A stretch of DNA of 64,000 nt from assembly GCF_002845745.1 (NCBI RefSeq), contig NZ_PIUM01000024.1, positions 1 through 64,000 of the forward strand, read 5' to 3'. This DNA is from Telmatospirillum siberiense. GTDB taxonomy: Bacteria > Pseudomonadota > Alphaproteobacteria > Rhodospirillales > Magnetospirillaceae. This document shows, piece by piece, positions 26,477 through 36,696 of the stretch. The notes under the pieces were generated by a model. The model was given only the letters and a program-made list of their open reading frames with translations, was not told where the DNA came from and did no database searches. A program made the position numbers and the translations under genes. Position 1 is the first letter of the stretch. The number at the start of each line of letters is the position of its first letter.

Positions 26477-26884
26477 ATGAGGATTATCATCGCTTCGCTG
26501 GTCCTGGGACCACTTCTGCTGATCGGCGGGACCGCCGCCGATGCCGGCACATCCGTTTTTCCGATCGAATCCGCCCCCGTTAAAATTGCGGCCCGCGCCG
26601 ATTCCTCCGCCGACCGGGAGGGTTTCGTGCAGAGGGCGCGCGAAAGAACGGCGGAATGGCAGCAAAAACTGCAAATCCTGAACGATAAGGCGGCGGCCAA
26701 CGGAAGCGCCGCCGGAACCGCCGCCGAGGAAGATCTGCACAAGGCCTGGATCAAAATCGAGGCCGCATCACACCGATTGGAAGACGCCAGCGACGAGGAA
26801 TGGCAAGACGCCAAGACCGCGTTCGAAACGGCGTCCCACGAACTGGCGGACACGTGGCACAGGCGATATCCGGCGGACAAATGA
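26477..26884 (+). CDS. Exported helical stress protein (Sll1863-like)
   Basis: A 135-residue protein with a signal peptide (cleavage near ADAGT) and a charged helical body with heptad-like pattern (RARERTAEWQQKLQILNDKA; ASDEEWQDAKTAFETAS). AGGAGG lies 7 nt upstream. The body resembles the Sll1863 stress-response family. It is part of the 25.9-28.2 kb operon, and its stop overlaps an in-frame start of the next gene. Confidence 0.65.
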   Translation: MRIIIASLVLGPLLLIGGTAADAGTSVFPIESAPVKIAARADSSADREGFVQRARERTAEWQQKLQILNDKAAANGSAAGTAAEEDLHKAWIKIEAASHRLEDASDEEWQDAKTAFETASHELADTWHRRYPADK

Positions 26885-26892
26885 GAGACATC

Positions 26893-27183
26893 ATGTCATC
26901 GAAATCATCCATCGCCATGGCTGCCGTCGTCGTCCTGGCCGGGTTGAGCCTTGCCCCCCAGTTCGCCCACGAGGCTCACGCTTCCGGATGCGATGCTAAT
27001 GACAAAATCGACAAGTCTTCCGCCGATATGGCCAGGAAGGCGATGGCAAAGGCCGGCTATCTTCAGATCCACGCGCTCAAGAAAGGCTGTGACAATTTCT
27101 GGCACGGCCAGGCGACCAGGAATGGCGTCGCCGTCCGCATCGTTTTATCGCCCCACGGACAAATCGAAACGGAAGGTGATTGA
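26893..27183 (+). CDS. Small exported PepSY-like protein
   Basis: A 96-residue protein with a signal peptide (cleavage near AHASG) and a short PepSY-like domain (AMAKAGYLQIHALKKGCDNF, then VRIVLSPHGQIE) with two cysteines that could form a disulfide. The start at 26893 gives a clean signal peptide; an ATG at 26881 overlapping the previous stop is equally possible. It probably has a periplasmic inhibitory or binding role. Confidence 0.65.
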   Translation: MSSKSSIAMAAVVVLAGLSLAPQFAHEAHASGCDANDKIDKSSADMARKAMAKAGYLQIHALKKGCDNFWHGQATRNGVAVRIVLSPHGQIETEGD

Positions 27184-27184
27184 T

Positions 27185-28213
27185 ATGGCGAGACTTCTTG
27201 CCTGGCTGCTGGCATCAGCTTGCGCGCTATCGGCACTTCAAAGCGCCGCGCGGGCCGACGATACGAATCGGATCTCGGTCCTCGAAGAAAACGACTCCCC
27301 CTATTTCAATACGGACAAGCACTATACCCAGGGACTGCGCCTATCTAATCTGGGGCCCGACGTCGAATCGGGCAGTGGCTGGAATGGTCCGTTCGATCTC
27401 GCGGGCCGCCTCGCCCCCGTCTTCTCGCAGGATGGCTCCTCTCCGCGGAGCACGCGCCGCTACGCCCTGTTCCTGGGGCAAAGCATCTTCACCCCGCAAA
27501 ATCAGGCTCTCAAGCCGCCGGATCCCCGGGATCGGCCCTACGCCGGCTGGCTTTACGTCGGAACAAGCCTGCTCCAGGAAAGCAACCGCCATATGCTCGA
27601 AAATCTCGAACTCGACCTCGGCGTGGTCGGACCGGCATCGCTGGCGAGACAGACACAGAACGATTTCCATCAATTCATCGGCGTTGCCCAGGCCCAGGGC
27701 TGGAGCCATGAAATCCAGACCGAGCCGGGAGGAATGCTGACTTACGAACGGCTCTGGCGCATCGCCCTGGTTGGCGACCGCGACAACGGCATCGACGTCG
27801 TGCCGCAACTGGGCGCGACGGTCGGCAACATCATGACCTACGGTGCCGCCGGAGGCCTGCTGCGGGTCGGCAAGAACCTGCGGGCCGATTACGGACCGGC
27901 GCGAATTCGCCCGGCCCTGTCCGGCACCGACTATTTCGATGCCGACCATCTTGACGGCGATCTCGGCTTTTATGTCTTCGCCGGCGCTCAGGGTCGCGTC
28001 GTCGGACAAAACATCTTCCTCGACGGGAACTCGTTTCGTACGAGCCCCAGCGTCGACAAACGAGTCTTCGTCGCCGATTTACAGGCCGGCTTCTCGCTGT
28101 TCTGGTCGCGTTCCTGGCGCATCGACATCAGCGGCATCCGCCGCACCCGCGAATATGACGGCCAGCACACCCCCGACGTAATCGGCACCGCGACCCTCTC
28201 ATTTTCGATGTAG
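27185..28213 (+). CDS. lpxR: LpxR-family outer-membrane lipid A 3'-O-deacylase
   Basis: An outer-membrane beta-barrel of the LpxR/DUF2219 family, which removes the 3'-acyloxyacyl chain from lipid A. It has 342 residues, a signal peptide ending near SAARADD, and a first strand with the family signature (ENDSPYFNTDKHYTQGLRLS) that holds the catalytic Asn-Asp pair known in LpxR. The C-terminus ends in an aromatic/hydrophobic strand (TATLSFSM). It starts one base after the previous stop, so it is coupled to the stress-protein operon and places lipid A remodelling in that response. Confidence 0.85.
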   Translation: MARLLAWLLASACALSALQSAARADDTNRISVLEENDSPYFNTDKHYTQGLRLSNLGPDVESGSGWNGPFDLAGRLAPVFSQDGSSPRSTRRYALFLGQSIFTPQNQALKPPDPRDRPYAGWLYVGTSLLQESNRHMLENLELDLGVVGPASLARQTQNDFHQFIGVAQAQGWSHEIQTEPGGMLTYERLWRIALVGDRDNGIDVVPQLGATVGNIMTYGAAGGLLRVGKNLRADYGPARIRPALSGTDYFDADHLDGDLGFYVFAGAQGRVVGQNIFLDGNSFRTSPSVDKRVFVADLQAGFSLFWSRSWRIDISGIRRTREYDGQHTPDVIGTATLSFSM

Positions 28214-28262
28214 TATTCATGGACCACGGGAGATCGGCTGCGGGAAAAGCGATGCGACATCC

Positions 28263-29741
28263 ATGGGGCCGGTGGTGAGTGAAGCGCGTCATGCGTTGGG
28301 ATCGCGGAATCCGGGCACGCCTCTGGATGCGCTGGCCAGTAACTCCTTTTGCCGTGTCGCCGACGCCCAGCAATTTGATGGCAACGCCGTTCGGTTGCTG
28401 TGCGACGGAGGCGAGAACTACCCGGCGTGGCTGGCTGCCATCGCCCGGGCCAGGCACAACGTCAACCTGGAAAACTATCTCTTCTGGGATGACGAGATAG
28501 GGCGGGCCTTCTCCGACGCCTTGGCCGACGCCGCGCGACGCGGCGTCGCTTGCCGGGTCATCTATGATTGGCTGGGATGCGTGGGCAAGACCTCGGGACG
28601 GTTCTGGCGGAAAATGCGCGCCGCCGGGGTCGAGGTCCGCTGTTACAACCCGCCGCGGATCGACAACCCCCTGATGTGGGTAAGCCGCGACCACAGGAAA
28701 GTTCTGTGCGTCGACAACCAGCTCGCCTTTACCGGAGGGTTGTGTATCGGCAGCAATTGGATCGGCCACCCCGACCGGGGCATTCCGGCCTGGCGGGACA
28801 CGGCCATGGAAATCCGGGGTCCGGCGGCGGCGCATCTGAGCCAGGCTTTCGCGGACAGTTGGCTCTCAGCCGGGTCGGCCCTTCCGGCCAATGAGCTGAC
28901 GCCGCCGGAAGAAACGGCGGCCCAGGGCGACGTCAGGCTGTGGGTCGTCGCCGGACATCCCGATAGCATGGGCCTTTATCGGCTGGAGCAGTTGGTGGCC
29001 GAAATCGTCGAACGCTCGCTATGGCTGGCGGACGCCTATTTCGTGGCGACCACGGCCTATGTCCGGGCCCTTACCACGGCCGCCCAGGCCGGAGTCGACG
29101 TGCGCCTGCTGGTCCCGAGTTCCGGCGACGTTCCTCTCGTCGGCGCGATCTCGCGCTCCGCCTACCGTCCTTTGCTCGAAGGCGGGGTCCGCATCTTCGA
29201 ATGGAACGGACCGATGATGCATGCCAAGACAGCCGTGGCCGATGGATGCTGGTCGCGGGTGGGATCCAGCAATTCCAACTTCGCCAGTTGGATTACCAAT
29301 CGGGAACTGGATATCACCGTTCACGATCGCTCGCTGGCCGCGGACATGGAAGCGCTTTACCTGCGCGACCTCGATAACACCACGGAAGTGGTTCTCCGCC
29401 ACGGCCGGCCGAGGCCCACGCCCCAGCCGGGATCGCATGAGGCACGCTATCTCGGCAAGCGGGCGGGAACGGCGAGCCGCCTTCTGGCGGGCGTGATCGG
29501 CTTCGGCGGAACGGTCGGCGCGACCTTGGCGAGGCATCGCGTGCTGGGCGCATCCGAAGTGCGCAACATCGCCTTCGCGGGCATTGGCCTGCTGCTGTTC
29601 GCCGCAGCCGCCCTCACCCGCCCCTGGTTGATCGCCTATCCCTTGGGCGCGATTGCGGTTTGGGTGGCAACCTCCCTACTGGTCGGCGCCTGCCGCCTTC
29701 ACTTCGAAAAACCACCGAACGACAAGCCTGAACATAAATAA
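28263..29741 (+). CDS. Cardiolipin synthase-like phospholipase D protein
   Basis: A 492-residue protein with two HKD motifs: HRKVLCVD near residue 143 and HAKTAVAD near residue 322. It probably makes cardiolipin or exchanges phosphatidyl groups at the inner membrane. Typical Cls proteins begin with membrane helices; here they lie at the C-terminus (about 410-475). A gene for an EEP-family hydrolase follows, like the ybhP-clsB pair of E. coli. The start has no strong ribosome site. Confidence 0.82.
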   Translation: MGPVVSEARHALGSRNPGTPLDALASNSFCRVADAQQFDGNAVRLLCDGGENYPAWLAAIARARHNVNLENYLFWDDEIGRAFSDALADAARRGVACRVIYDWLGCVGKTSGRFWRKMRAAGVEVRCYNPPRIDNPLMWVSRDHRKVLCVDNQLAFTGGLCIGSNWIGHPDRGIPAWRDTAMEIRGPAAAHLSQAFADSWLSAGSALPANELTPPEETAAQGDVRLWVVAGHPDSMGLYRLEQLVAEIVERSLWLADAYFVATTAYVRALTTAAQAGVDVRLLVPSSGDVPLVGAISRSAYRPLLEGGVRIFEWNGPMMHAKTAVADGCWSRVGSSNSNFASWITNRELDITVHDRSLAADMEALYLRDLDNTTEVVLRHGRPRPTPQPGSHEARYLGKRAGTASRLLAGVIGFGGTVGATLARHRVLGASEVRNIAFAGIGLLLFAAAALTRPWLIAYPLGAIAVWVATSLLVGACRLHFEKPPNDKPEHK

Positions 29742-29766
29742 TTCAAAGACCATAGCCAGCGTTGCC

Positions 29767-29943
29767 CAGGGCAATCGGGTGAACGCGCGCAAGTTGTTCT
29801 TCCAAAAGTAATCTTCTCCGCGTTGGCGCGTTGATCGCCCTGAAGCTTTAGCGGAGGAAGCCCGAGGCGGACGGATGTCCGCCGCCCGGCGTGTGAGGGG
29901 CAAGAATTTAAACCAGGGCACGCGGGATCACCCGATTGCCCTG
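29767..29943. repeat. Perfect 16-bp inverted repeat flanking about 145 bp
   Basis: CAGGGCAATCGGGTGA at 29767-29782 is repeated inverted at 29928-29943, with weaker matching beyond. The intervening DNA carries no convincing gene and shows a GAAGCCCGAGGCGGACGG-like stretch. It could be a small mobile-element remnant between the PLD and EEP genes. Confidence 0.5.
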
Positions 29944-29977
29944 CAGCGTTGCCGCAGCGGCGACCGGCAGGAACAAT

Positions 29978-30601
29978 ATGAAAATCATCAGTTGGAATTT
30001 GTTGCATTTTGCGGGTGCCACGCTCGATGAAATCGTGCATCTGATCGAGGACGAACACCCCGACCTTCTTCTGATGCAGGAAGCAACACGCCGTATCGAT
30101 TCCTTGCCCGCACGACTCGGGGGCTATTACGCCCGACACCCGCTTCCGGGGCGCCGCCACGGCCTGGCGGCCTGGAGCCCGACCCCGTTCCGCACGGCAC
30201 CACAATCCATCAAACTGCAGTCGGGACTGATGGTGCCGCGTATTTGCCAGATCCTCGGCCTTTCCGGCCTTACCGTCGCCAATGTCCATTTGTCGCATGG
30301 CCAGATACTCAATCGACGACAGTTGGGCCTGATCTTCGACAGTCTGCCGGTCAGAGCTGCCGTCCTGGGCGATTGCAATATGGTCGGGCCGGTACTTCAG
30401 AACAGATTCCGGGACGTTGGCCCCAGGATAGCCACGCATTTCGCCGGCGCCGTCTTGCCATTGCGCCTGGATCGATGCTTCGTGCGCAATCTGGACTGCA
30501 CCGAGGTGGGGGTTCTGTCCAAAGGCGGCTCCGACCATCGCCCCATCATGGTTCGGCTCCGCATCCCGCAATCAAATCGAAGCGACGGACTCTCAGCATG
30601 A
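29978..30601 (+). CDS. Endonuclease/exonuclease/phosphatase family protein (YbhP-like)
   Basis: A 207-residue EEP-fold metal-dependent hydrolase: ISWNL at the N-terminus, LMQEA metal Glu, VANVHLSH, a GDCN motif and a C-terminal GSDHRPI. The substrate may be DNA or phospholipid/inositol phosphates; next to a phospholipase D-like gene, a lipid role is plausible. The ATG at 29978 has AGGA upstream. The stop overlaps the start of the channel gene (ATGA). Confidence 0.82.
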   Translation: MKIISWNLLHFAGATLDEIVHLIEDEHPDLLLMQEATRRIDSLPARLGGYYARHPLPGRRHGLAAWSPTPFRTAPQSIKLQSGLMVPRICQILGLSGLTVANVHLSHGQILNRRQLGLIFDSLPVRAAVLGDCNMVGPVLQNRFRDVGPRIATHFAGAVLPLRLDRCFVRNLDCTEVGVLSKGGSDHRPIMVRLRIPQSNRSDGLSA

Positions 30602-32112
30602 ACGCCGATTTTGCCCTCCTGCTTTCGAAGATTCCAGATCCCCTGGCTCTCGCCGGAGCCTTCCTCGTGGTGGGGTTCCTGGTGACCCGGCTCGCATTTC
30701 GAGATCGCCCGGTCGGACGGTTTCTCTGTCAACTCGCATCCTTCGCCGGCTTCACCTCCATGCTTCTCGTCGCCAGGGTGATACCCTTCGAAGCGACGCC
30801 CAAGATGGACTGGACCCTGACCTACGTCGTCAGCGGCGCTCTCAAGATCGTCTGGTGGCTGGCGGCGTCCTGGCTGCTGTCCGGCTTTTTCCGCGCCGTC
30901 CTCGTCTATAAGAGGCAGGCCCGGGAAACCCGTCTGCTGCAGGATCTCATCGCCGGTTTCATATATGTCTGCGCCGTCCTCGCGATCATCGGCTATGTTT
31001 TCGACATCCCCGTCAGCGGCGTTCTCGCCGCCTCCGGGGTGATCGCCATCGTCCTCGGCCTCGCGTTGCAGAACACGCTGGGGGACGTCTTCTCGGGCAT
31101 CGTCCTCAATCTCGCCAAACCCTATCACCCAGGAGACTGGGTGATCCTGGATGGCAGCCTGCAAGGGCGTGTCATCGAGACGAATTGGCGGGCGACGCAG
31201 ATCCTCACCGACAGCAATGATCTTGCGAGCGTCCCGAACAGCATCGTCGCCAAGGCGAAACTCGTCAACGCCAGTAGACCGACGCTGGCCCATGGCCTGA
31301 CCATCATCGTCAGGCTTGATCCCGCGACGGTGCCCTCGCGCGGCTGCTCGGTCTTACAAACGGCGTTGCTGAGCTGCAACCGGATCCTCCGGGTCCCGGT
31401 TCCATCCGTGACTGTTCGGTCGCTCGATGCCGTTGCCCTGGAATGCGAAGTCCAGTTTTTCGTCACGACCATCGAGGACGGTCAGGACGCTCAAAACGAG
31501 GTTTACGATCTTGTGTTCCGGCTTTGCCGGTCCGAGGGCATTCGCCTGGCGCCGCCGGCGGGTAGTCCCTTCGCCCTGCCGCCCGGCGCGACACGGCGGG
31601 AACCGGCGGATGCCGCCCAACGATTACTGGACCATCTGCCGATCTTCGCGCCGCTTTCAGATGACGAACGTGCAACCCTTGCTCCCAAAATGACCCGCCG
31701 GATTTTCAAGGCGGGCGACGTTCTGATCGAACAGGGTATCGTCGCCCAGGCGCTGTTCATCCTCAGTTCCGGTGTCCTGGTCGCCCTCCAAAGCCAGGGG
31801 AGCGAGGAAGGGGAAGTGACACGCCTCGCTCCGGGAGACTGCTTCGGTCAGGCCGGCGTATTGACCGGCACGGCGAGCATGTTCAAGATCAAGGCCCTGA
31901 CAAAGGCGCTTGTCTATGAAATCGCCAAGGATGACCTTACTCCGCTCCTCAAGGAAATACCGGCGATCGCCGCGGAACTCGGTCAGACCCTGGCACGACG
32001 GGAGGCTGTTGGAAAATCGATCCTCGCGGAGCTTGCCCCCCCTGACAAGAACAATGAAAATTTTGCGACAAGGCTGGCCGATCGGGTGAAGGATCTCTTC
32101 GGACTCGACTGA
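30598..32112 (+). CDS. MscS-type mechanosensitive channel with cyclic-nucleotide-binding domain
   Basis: A 504-residue inner-membrane protein. Helices fill about residues 10-170, the MscS pore and beta domain follow (GVIAIVLGLALQNTLGDVFS, then KPYHPGDWV), and a cNMP-binding domain is at about 345-470 (PIFAPLSDDERATLAPKM, later GDCFGQAGVLTG). This resembles the bacterial bCNG branch gated by cyclic nucleotide rather than tension. It is translationally coupled to the EEP gene. A canonical terminator follows. Confidence 0.88.
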   Translation: MNADFALLLSKIPDPLALAGAFLVVGFLVTRLAFRDRPVGRFLCQLASFAGFTSMLLVARVIPFEATPKMDWTLTYVVSGALKIVWWLAASWLLSGFFRAVLVYKRQARETRLLQDLIAGFIYVCAVLAIIGYVFDIPVSGVLAASGVIAIVLGLALQNTLGDVFSGIVLNLAKPYHPGDWVILDGSLQGRVIETNWRATQILTDSNDLASVPNSIVAKAKLVNASRPTLAHGLTIIVRLDPATVPSRGCSVLQTALLSCNRILRVPVPSVTVRSLDAVALECEVQFFVTTIEDGQDAQNEVYDLVFRLCRSEGIRLAPPAGSPFALPPGATRREPADAAQRLLDHLPIFAPLSDDERATLAPKMTRRIFKAGDVLIEQGIVAQALFILSSGVLVALQSQGSEEGEVTRLAPGDCFGQAGVLTGTASMFKIKALTKALVYEIAKDDLTPLLKEIPAIAAELGQTLARREAVGKSILAELAPPDKNNENFATRLADRVKDLFGLD

Positions 32113-32142
32113 GGGAGAGCGGGTTTCATAGGCTTGCTCCTC

Positions 32143-32167
32143 GCCCCTTGCGGGAGAGGGGCTTTTT
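32143..32167 (+). terminator. Rho-independent terminator after the channel gene
   Basis: GC-rich stem GCCCCT/AGGGGC (32143-32148 with 32157-32162) followed by TTTTT at 32163-32167. The sequence resembles the inner arm of the MITE-like repeats. Confidence 0.75.
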
Positions 32168-32179
32168 CTCGCCGGCCGC

Positions 32180-32818
32180 TCAATTCATCTTGTCTCGCCG
32201 CCACCGTGCCAATATTCGATGTCGATATCCATATGCCAGGATCACGATCAGCACGATGGAAACGACGATCACGCCCCAAAATCCGCATTTGCGGATGAAA
32301 CCGATACCGTCCGCGGCATGGGCGCCGAAATAATAACCGGCCATGGTCCACACCAGGACCCAAAGCGCGCCGCCAAGGGCATTGAATATCAGGAAGCGCC
32401 ACCAATCCATCTTCATGGTTCCGGCGACGATACCGTTCAATTGGCGCAACACGCTGAAGAAACGGGAAAAACCCACGGCCACCGGACCATACCGCGCGAA
32501 AATCGCCTCGATCCTGCCAATTCGCGCGGCGTTCAGTCCGATTTTTCCCCCATAGCGCAGCAACAGATCATGGCCCAGGATCCGGCCGATCAGATATCCG
32601 ATATTGTCGCCGAGAACGGCTCCCGCCCACGCCGAAAGGAACAGGCTGCCCACTGAAAAGTCGCCGCGGCCGGACAGCATCGCGGCGACGATGAGCAACG
32701 ATTCTCCGGGAAGCGGTATTCCGCAGGACTCGAATGTCAGGATTATGAAGACGGCGACAATGCCGTAGTGATGGAGCCAGGGCTCCAACATTGCCAACTC
32801 ATGTCCGAAATCCGGCAT
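32180..32818 (-). CDS. DedA-family membrane protein
   Basis: A 212-residue DedA/SNARE-associated membrane protein of the VTT superfamily, whose members act as lipid flippases or in envelope homeostasis. It has the family pattern FESCGIPLPGESLLI, GDNIGYLIGR and a later FSRFFSVLRQLNG. It starts 4 bp after the export permease gene and is the last gene of the five-gene operon running leftward from 39.4 kb, so it is probably under the same regulon promoter. Confidence 0.88.
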   Translation of the reverse strand: MPDFGHELAMLEPWLHHYGIVAVFIILTFESCGIPLPGESLLIVAAMLSGRGDFSVGSLFLSAWAGAVLGDNIGYLIGRILGHDLLLRYGGKIGLNAARIGRIEAIFARYGPVAVGFSRFFSVLRQLNGIVAGTMKMDWWRFLIFNALGGALWVLVWTMAGYYFGAHAADGIGFIRKCGFWGVIVVSIVLIVILAYGYRHRILARWRRDKMN

Positions 32819-32822
32819 GACG

Positions 32823-33938
32823 TCAGGCCATCGTCTTCATCGCCTTGCGGAAATAAAGCAAGGTCGCGCCGAAGAATACGCCTCCGATGGCCGCCAGGGC
32901 CAGGAACTGCGGCCACACGACACCAAAACCGGCATCGCGATAAAAGACGGCCTGGGCAAGAATGATGATGTGGGTGGTCGGCGCGACCATCATGATGTCC
33001 TGTACGATTTCCGGCATGCTATCGCGCGCGGTAATGCCCCCCGAAAGGACCTGGAGCGGAATCAGCACAAGGATCACCATGATCCCGAATTGCTGCATCG
33101 AACGCGCGACGGTGCCCATGAAGATGCCGAGCGCGGTGGCCGCGAAAATATCGAGAGCCGCGCCGGCAAGAAAAAGCGGCATCGATCCGGCGAGCGGAAT
33201 CCCCAACACGCCTCGCGCCATGAAAATCAGCGAACAGGTGGCGGCCAACAGTACGACGAGCCCCATCGACCAGATCTTGGCGGACATGATTTCGAACGGC
33301 GAAACGGGCATCACCAGCAGATGTTCGATCGTGCCCCGCTCGCGCTCGCGAATCAGAGCCGCCCCGGTGAGAATGATGGACAACATCGTCACATTGTTGA
33401 TGATCTCCATCACCGCGCCGAACCAGGCCTGGGTCAGAGATGGATTGAAACGCGCGCGCAGTGCCAGCGCAACCGGCGCCTCGGCGCTCGGACGATCATG
33501 TCGCAGGAATGTCGCCACCTCCTGGCCGACCATCGACTGGATATAGGCGCTCCCGGTGAACGCCTGGCTGATCATATTGGCGTCAACGTTAAGCTGTACG
33601 CCCGGTCGCCGGCCGGAAAGCAGATCGCGCTGGAAATCGGCCGGGATATCGAGAACGAAGGTATAGGTTCCCTTGTCGAGACCGGGATCCAACTGCGCTT
33701 GCGAGATAATCGCCGGCACCTGGAAATGGGGAGGATAGAACGCCCCGGCGATCCGCGCGGAAAGCGGCGAGGCATCCTCGTCGACGATGGCGATCGGAGC
33801 GTTGTGGAGCGTTTCGGGCATGACGGTCGCCGCCACATAGATGCCCAGGCTGAAGACGTACGCGATCAGAACCAGCATGATCCGGTCACTGGCCAGACTG
33901 TGCAATTCCTTCACGCCGAGCCGGAGAATGTTGGCCAA
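32823..33938 (-). CDS. ABC-2 type permease (YhhJ-like)
   Basis: A 371-residue ABC-2 membrane subunit: an N-terminal membrane helix, a large periplasmic domain of about 150 residues and five C-terminal helices, as in YhhJ/YbhR. It lies 10 bp after the RbbA-like gene and completes an HlyD/RbbA/YhhJ export module. The substrate is unknown; related systems move drugs or hydrophobic compounds. Confidence 0.87.
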   Translation of the reverse strand: MANILRLGVKELHSLASDRIMLVLIAYVFSLGIYVAATVMPETLHNAPIAIVDEDASPLSARIAGAFYPPHFQVPAIISQAQLDPGLDKGTYTFVLDIPADFQRDLLSGRRPGVQLNVDANMISQAFTGSAYIQSMVGQEVATFLRHDRPSAEAPVALALRARFNPSLTQAWFGAVMEIINNVTMLSIILTGAALIRERERGTIEHLLVMPVSPFEIMSAKIWSMGLVVLLAATCSLIFMARGVLGIPLAGSMPLFLAGAALDIFAATALGIFMGTVARSMQQFGIMVILVLIPLQVLSGGITARDSMPEIVQDIMMVAPTTHIIILAQAVFYRDAGFGVVWPQFLALAAIGGVFFGATLLYFRKAMKTMA

Positions 33939-33948
33939 GTGACCGATG

Positions 33949-36693
33949 TCACGTCTCCTGTTTCTTGAGGAGAAAAACGCAGAGCGTCATCAGCACGACG
34001 ACACTGGCAAGGATTGGCATCAGCGAAGGCCAAAGCTCCACGAAGCCGAGTGCTTTGGAAAAAGTGCCCCGCGCGATGATCAGAAAATATGTGGCTGGAA
34101 AAATTCGCCCCACGACGGCGCCCGCCCCTTCCAGAGAGGACACCGGATTGACCAGTCCGGCATATTGGACCGCCGGGACCATGGTTCCGATCGCCGTGCC
34201 GAAAATCGCCGCGATCTGGCTCTTCATGAACGTCGACATGACCAACCCGATGCCCGTCGCCGCCAGGATGAAAATGAATGCCGCGGTTGAGAGCATCGCG
34301 AAACTGCCCGTCATCGGCACACCGAAGACCGTCGTCGCCAGGATGGTGAGCAATACGAAGTTCACCATGCCCAATATGACGTAGGGTATCTGCTTGCCGA
34401 TCAGGAATTCACTGCGCGTCACGGGAGTCACATAGAGATTGACGATCGAGCCCAGTTCCTTTTCGCGCACGACACTGAGGGCCGTCAGCATGGCCGGGAT
34501 CATCAACAGCAAAAGCGGAATCAGCGCGGGCACCATCGCGACGATGCTGACGACATCGGGATTGTAGCGAAAGCGGATTTCCACATCGACGGGGCTTAAG
34601 GAAGGCCGCGATCCCGTTCTGCCGAGCGCCATGTCCGAAAGCCAGGCGGCGTGCATGGCCTGCACATAGGACTGAATGGTCTCGCCGCGCTGGGGCATCG
34701 CACCATCGATCCACATGCCGACGGAGACCGGCGTCCCCCGGTCTATATCCCGCCCGAAGCCCGGCGGCAATTCGACGGCAAGACCAAGCTCGCCCGTCTG
34801 CATGCGGTGGTCCAAATCCGCATAATCGGTAATCGGGGCACGTTCGAGGAAATAGCGCGAGCCCGCAAGATTGAGCGCATAGCCGCGACTGAGCGCCGTA
34901 TCGTCATGATCGAGCACGGCAAAATGGATATTCTCGACATCGAGACTGATTCCATAGCCCATGATGAACATGAGAATGACCGTGCCAAGCAAGGCAAGGG
35001 TGCCGCGGATGGGGTCGCGGCGCAATTCCAGCGATTCGCGAAGCGTGTAGCTCCACAGGCGCCGGAGGCTGAAACCGCTTTGGTTCAAGGCGGGCTTTAC
35101 ATCCCCGGCCTTGATTCCGGCCGGCACGGAGGCCGGCGCGGCTTCGCCTCCCCCGGCATCCTCAAGATAACCGATGAACGCGGCCTCGAGCGTCTTCGCC
35201 CCCCGGCCGGCGACAACCCCCGCCGGCGTATCGCAGACCAGCACGCGTCCGGCATGCATCAGGGAAATACGATCACAGCGTTCGGCCTCGTTCATGAAAT
35301 GGGTCGAGATGAAGATCGTGACCCGGTCTTGCCGGGAAAGATCGATCATCATCTGCCAGAACATGTCGCGGGCGATCGGATCGACGCCAGAGGTCGGTTC
35401 GTCCAGGATCAGAAGCTCGGGCTTGTGCACCATCGCCACGGCCAGCGACAGGCGTTGACGCACACCCAGCGGCAAATTATCCGGCAACGCGTCAACGGCG
35501 GCGGCAAGCTCGAAGCGGTCGACCATCTCGGTGACGCGTCCCGGCACATCCGCCGCCGGCACACCGAAAAGCTGCGCGTGCAGTGTCAGATTTTGCGCGA
35601 CGGTCAGTTCCGAATAAAGCGAGAAAGCCTGGGTCATATAGCCCACCCGTCGTCGCATCTCGACGTCGACGGTGGCCACGCGGCGTCCGAACAGCCAGGC
35701 GTCGCCCTCGCTGGCCGACAGCAATCCGGTCAGCATTTTCATGGTGGTCGTCTTTCCGCAGCCGTTCGAGCCCAGAAAGCCGAAAATCTCACCGCGCTCG
35801 ATGCGAAAATCGACATGGTCGACGGCGGTGAAATCGCCGAAGCGCATGGTCAAACCCTTGGCCTCGATCACCACCTCATGCGTGGCGTCATCGGTTCGCG
35901 GCGGGATGGTGATGGTCCGGTGGCCGCGCCGCTGTTCTTCGGGCATCATCGCGATGAAGGCGTCCTCAAGTGTATCGGCGCCGGTACGCTCAAGAAGATC
36001 CCGCGTCGTGCCGACGGCCAATATCCGCCCGGCGTTCATCGCAATCAGCTGATCGAAGCGCGCCGCCTCTTCCATGTAGGCCGTGGCGACGACGACGCTC
36101 ATGCCCGGTCGCGACGCGCGGATGCGCTCGATCAATTCCCAGAACTGAACCCGCGAAAGCGGATCGACGCCGGTGGTGGGTTCATCGAGGATCAACAGAT
36201 CCGGGTCGTGAATCAGGGCGCAGCAGAGCCCCAATTTCTGTTTCATGCCGCCCGACAGCTTGCCGGCCGGCCGGTCGCGAAACGTCAGCAAGCCGGTGCT
36301 GCCCAGCAGATCGTCGATACGGCCATCCCGCTCGGCCTTGCCCTGGCCGAAAAGCCTGGCGAAAAACTCGAGATTTTCGACGACCGTAAGCGTGGCATAA
36401 AGGTTGACGCCCAGCCCCTGCGGCATGAAGGCGACACGGGGACAAATCGCGGTCCGGTGTCGGCGATCGGCCATGTCACCGCCCAATACCTCGACCTGTC
36501 CATCCTGGAGCGCCCGGGCGCCCGCGATGAGACTGAACAGGGACGACTTGCCGACCCCGTCCGGTCCAATCACGCCGACAATTTTTCCCGCCGGTATCTC
36601 CAGCGTAATCCCATCGAGTGCCTGCGTCGCGCCATAGCTCAGACGAACGTCCTTGAGCCGGATGACCATCGCGTCCTGATCGGAAGAGGACAT
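33949..36693 (-). CDS. rbbA: RbbA-like ABC exporter: two ATPase domains fused to an ABC-2 permease
   Basis: A 914-residue fusion. ATPase 1 has GPDGVGKSS, signature LSGGMKQ and [12 protein letters not shown]. ATPase 2 has GSNGCGKTT, the degenerate signature LPLGVRQR and [12 protein letters not shown]. The permease occupies about residues 540-914 with a periplasmic loop and C-terminal helices. This is the layout of RbbA/YhiH, first described as a ribosome-associated ATPase but usually found with HlyD and YhhJ genes, as here. A long open frame on the other strand is a shadow of its high GC content. Confidence 0.9.
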   Translation of the reverse strand: MSSSDQDAMVIRLKDVRLSYGATQALDGITLEIPAGKIVGVIGPDGVGKSSLFSLIAGARALQDGQVEVLGGDMADRRHRTAICPRVAFMPQGLGVNLYATLTVVENLEFFARLFGQGKAERDGRIDDLLGSTGLLTFRDRPAGKLSGGMKQKLGLCCALIHDPDLLILDEPTTGVDPLSRVQFWELIERIRASRPGMSVVVATAYMEEAARFDQLIAMNAGRILAVGTTRDLLERTGADTLEDAFIAMMPEEQRRGHRTITIPPRTDDATHEVVIEAKGLTMRFGDFTAVDHVDFRIERGEIFGFLGSNGCGKTTTMKMLTGLLSASEGDAWLFGRRVATVDVEMRRRVGYMTQAFSLYSELTVAQNLTLHAQLFGVPAADVPGRVTEMVDRFELAAAVDALPDNLPLGVRQRLSLAVAMVHKPELLILDEPTSGVDPIARDMFWQMMIDLSRQDRVTIFISTHFMNEAERCDRISLMHAGRVLVCDTPAGVVAGRGAKTLEAAFIGYLEDAGGGEAAPASVPAGIKAGDVKPALNQSGFSLRRLWSYTLRESLELRRDPIRGTLALLGTVILMFIMGYGISLDVENIHFAVLDHDDTALSRGYALNLAGSRYFLERAPITDYADLDHRMQTGELGLAVELPPGFGRDIDRGTPVSVGMWIDGAMPQRGETIQSYVQAMHAAWLSDMALGRTGSRPSLSPVDVEIRFRYNPDVVSIVAMVPALIPLLLLMIPAMLTALSVVREKELGSIVNLYVTPVTRSEFLIGKQIPYVILGMVNFVLLTILATTVFGVPMTGSFAMLSTAAFIFILAATGIGLVMSTFMKSQIAAIFGTAIGTMVPAVQYAGLVNPVSSLEGAGAVVGRIFPATYFLIIARGTFSKALGFVELWPSLMPILASVVVLMTLCVFLLKKQET

Positions 36694-36696
36694 CTT

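Noticed and set aside
32817-33968. 383-codon plus-strand frame
   Set aside because: Antisense to the ABC-2 permease gene; the permease has clear membrane helices and operon context.
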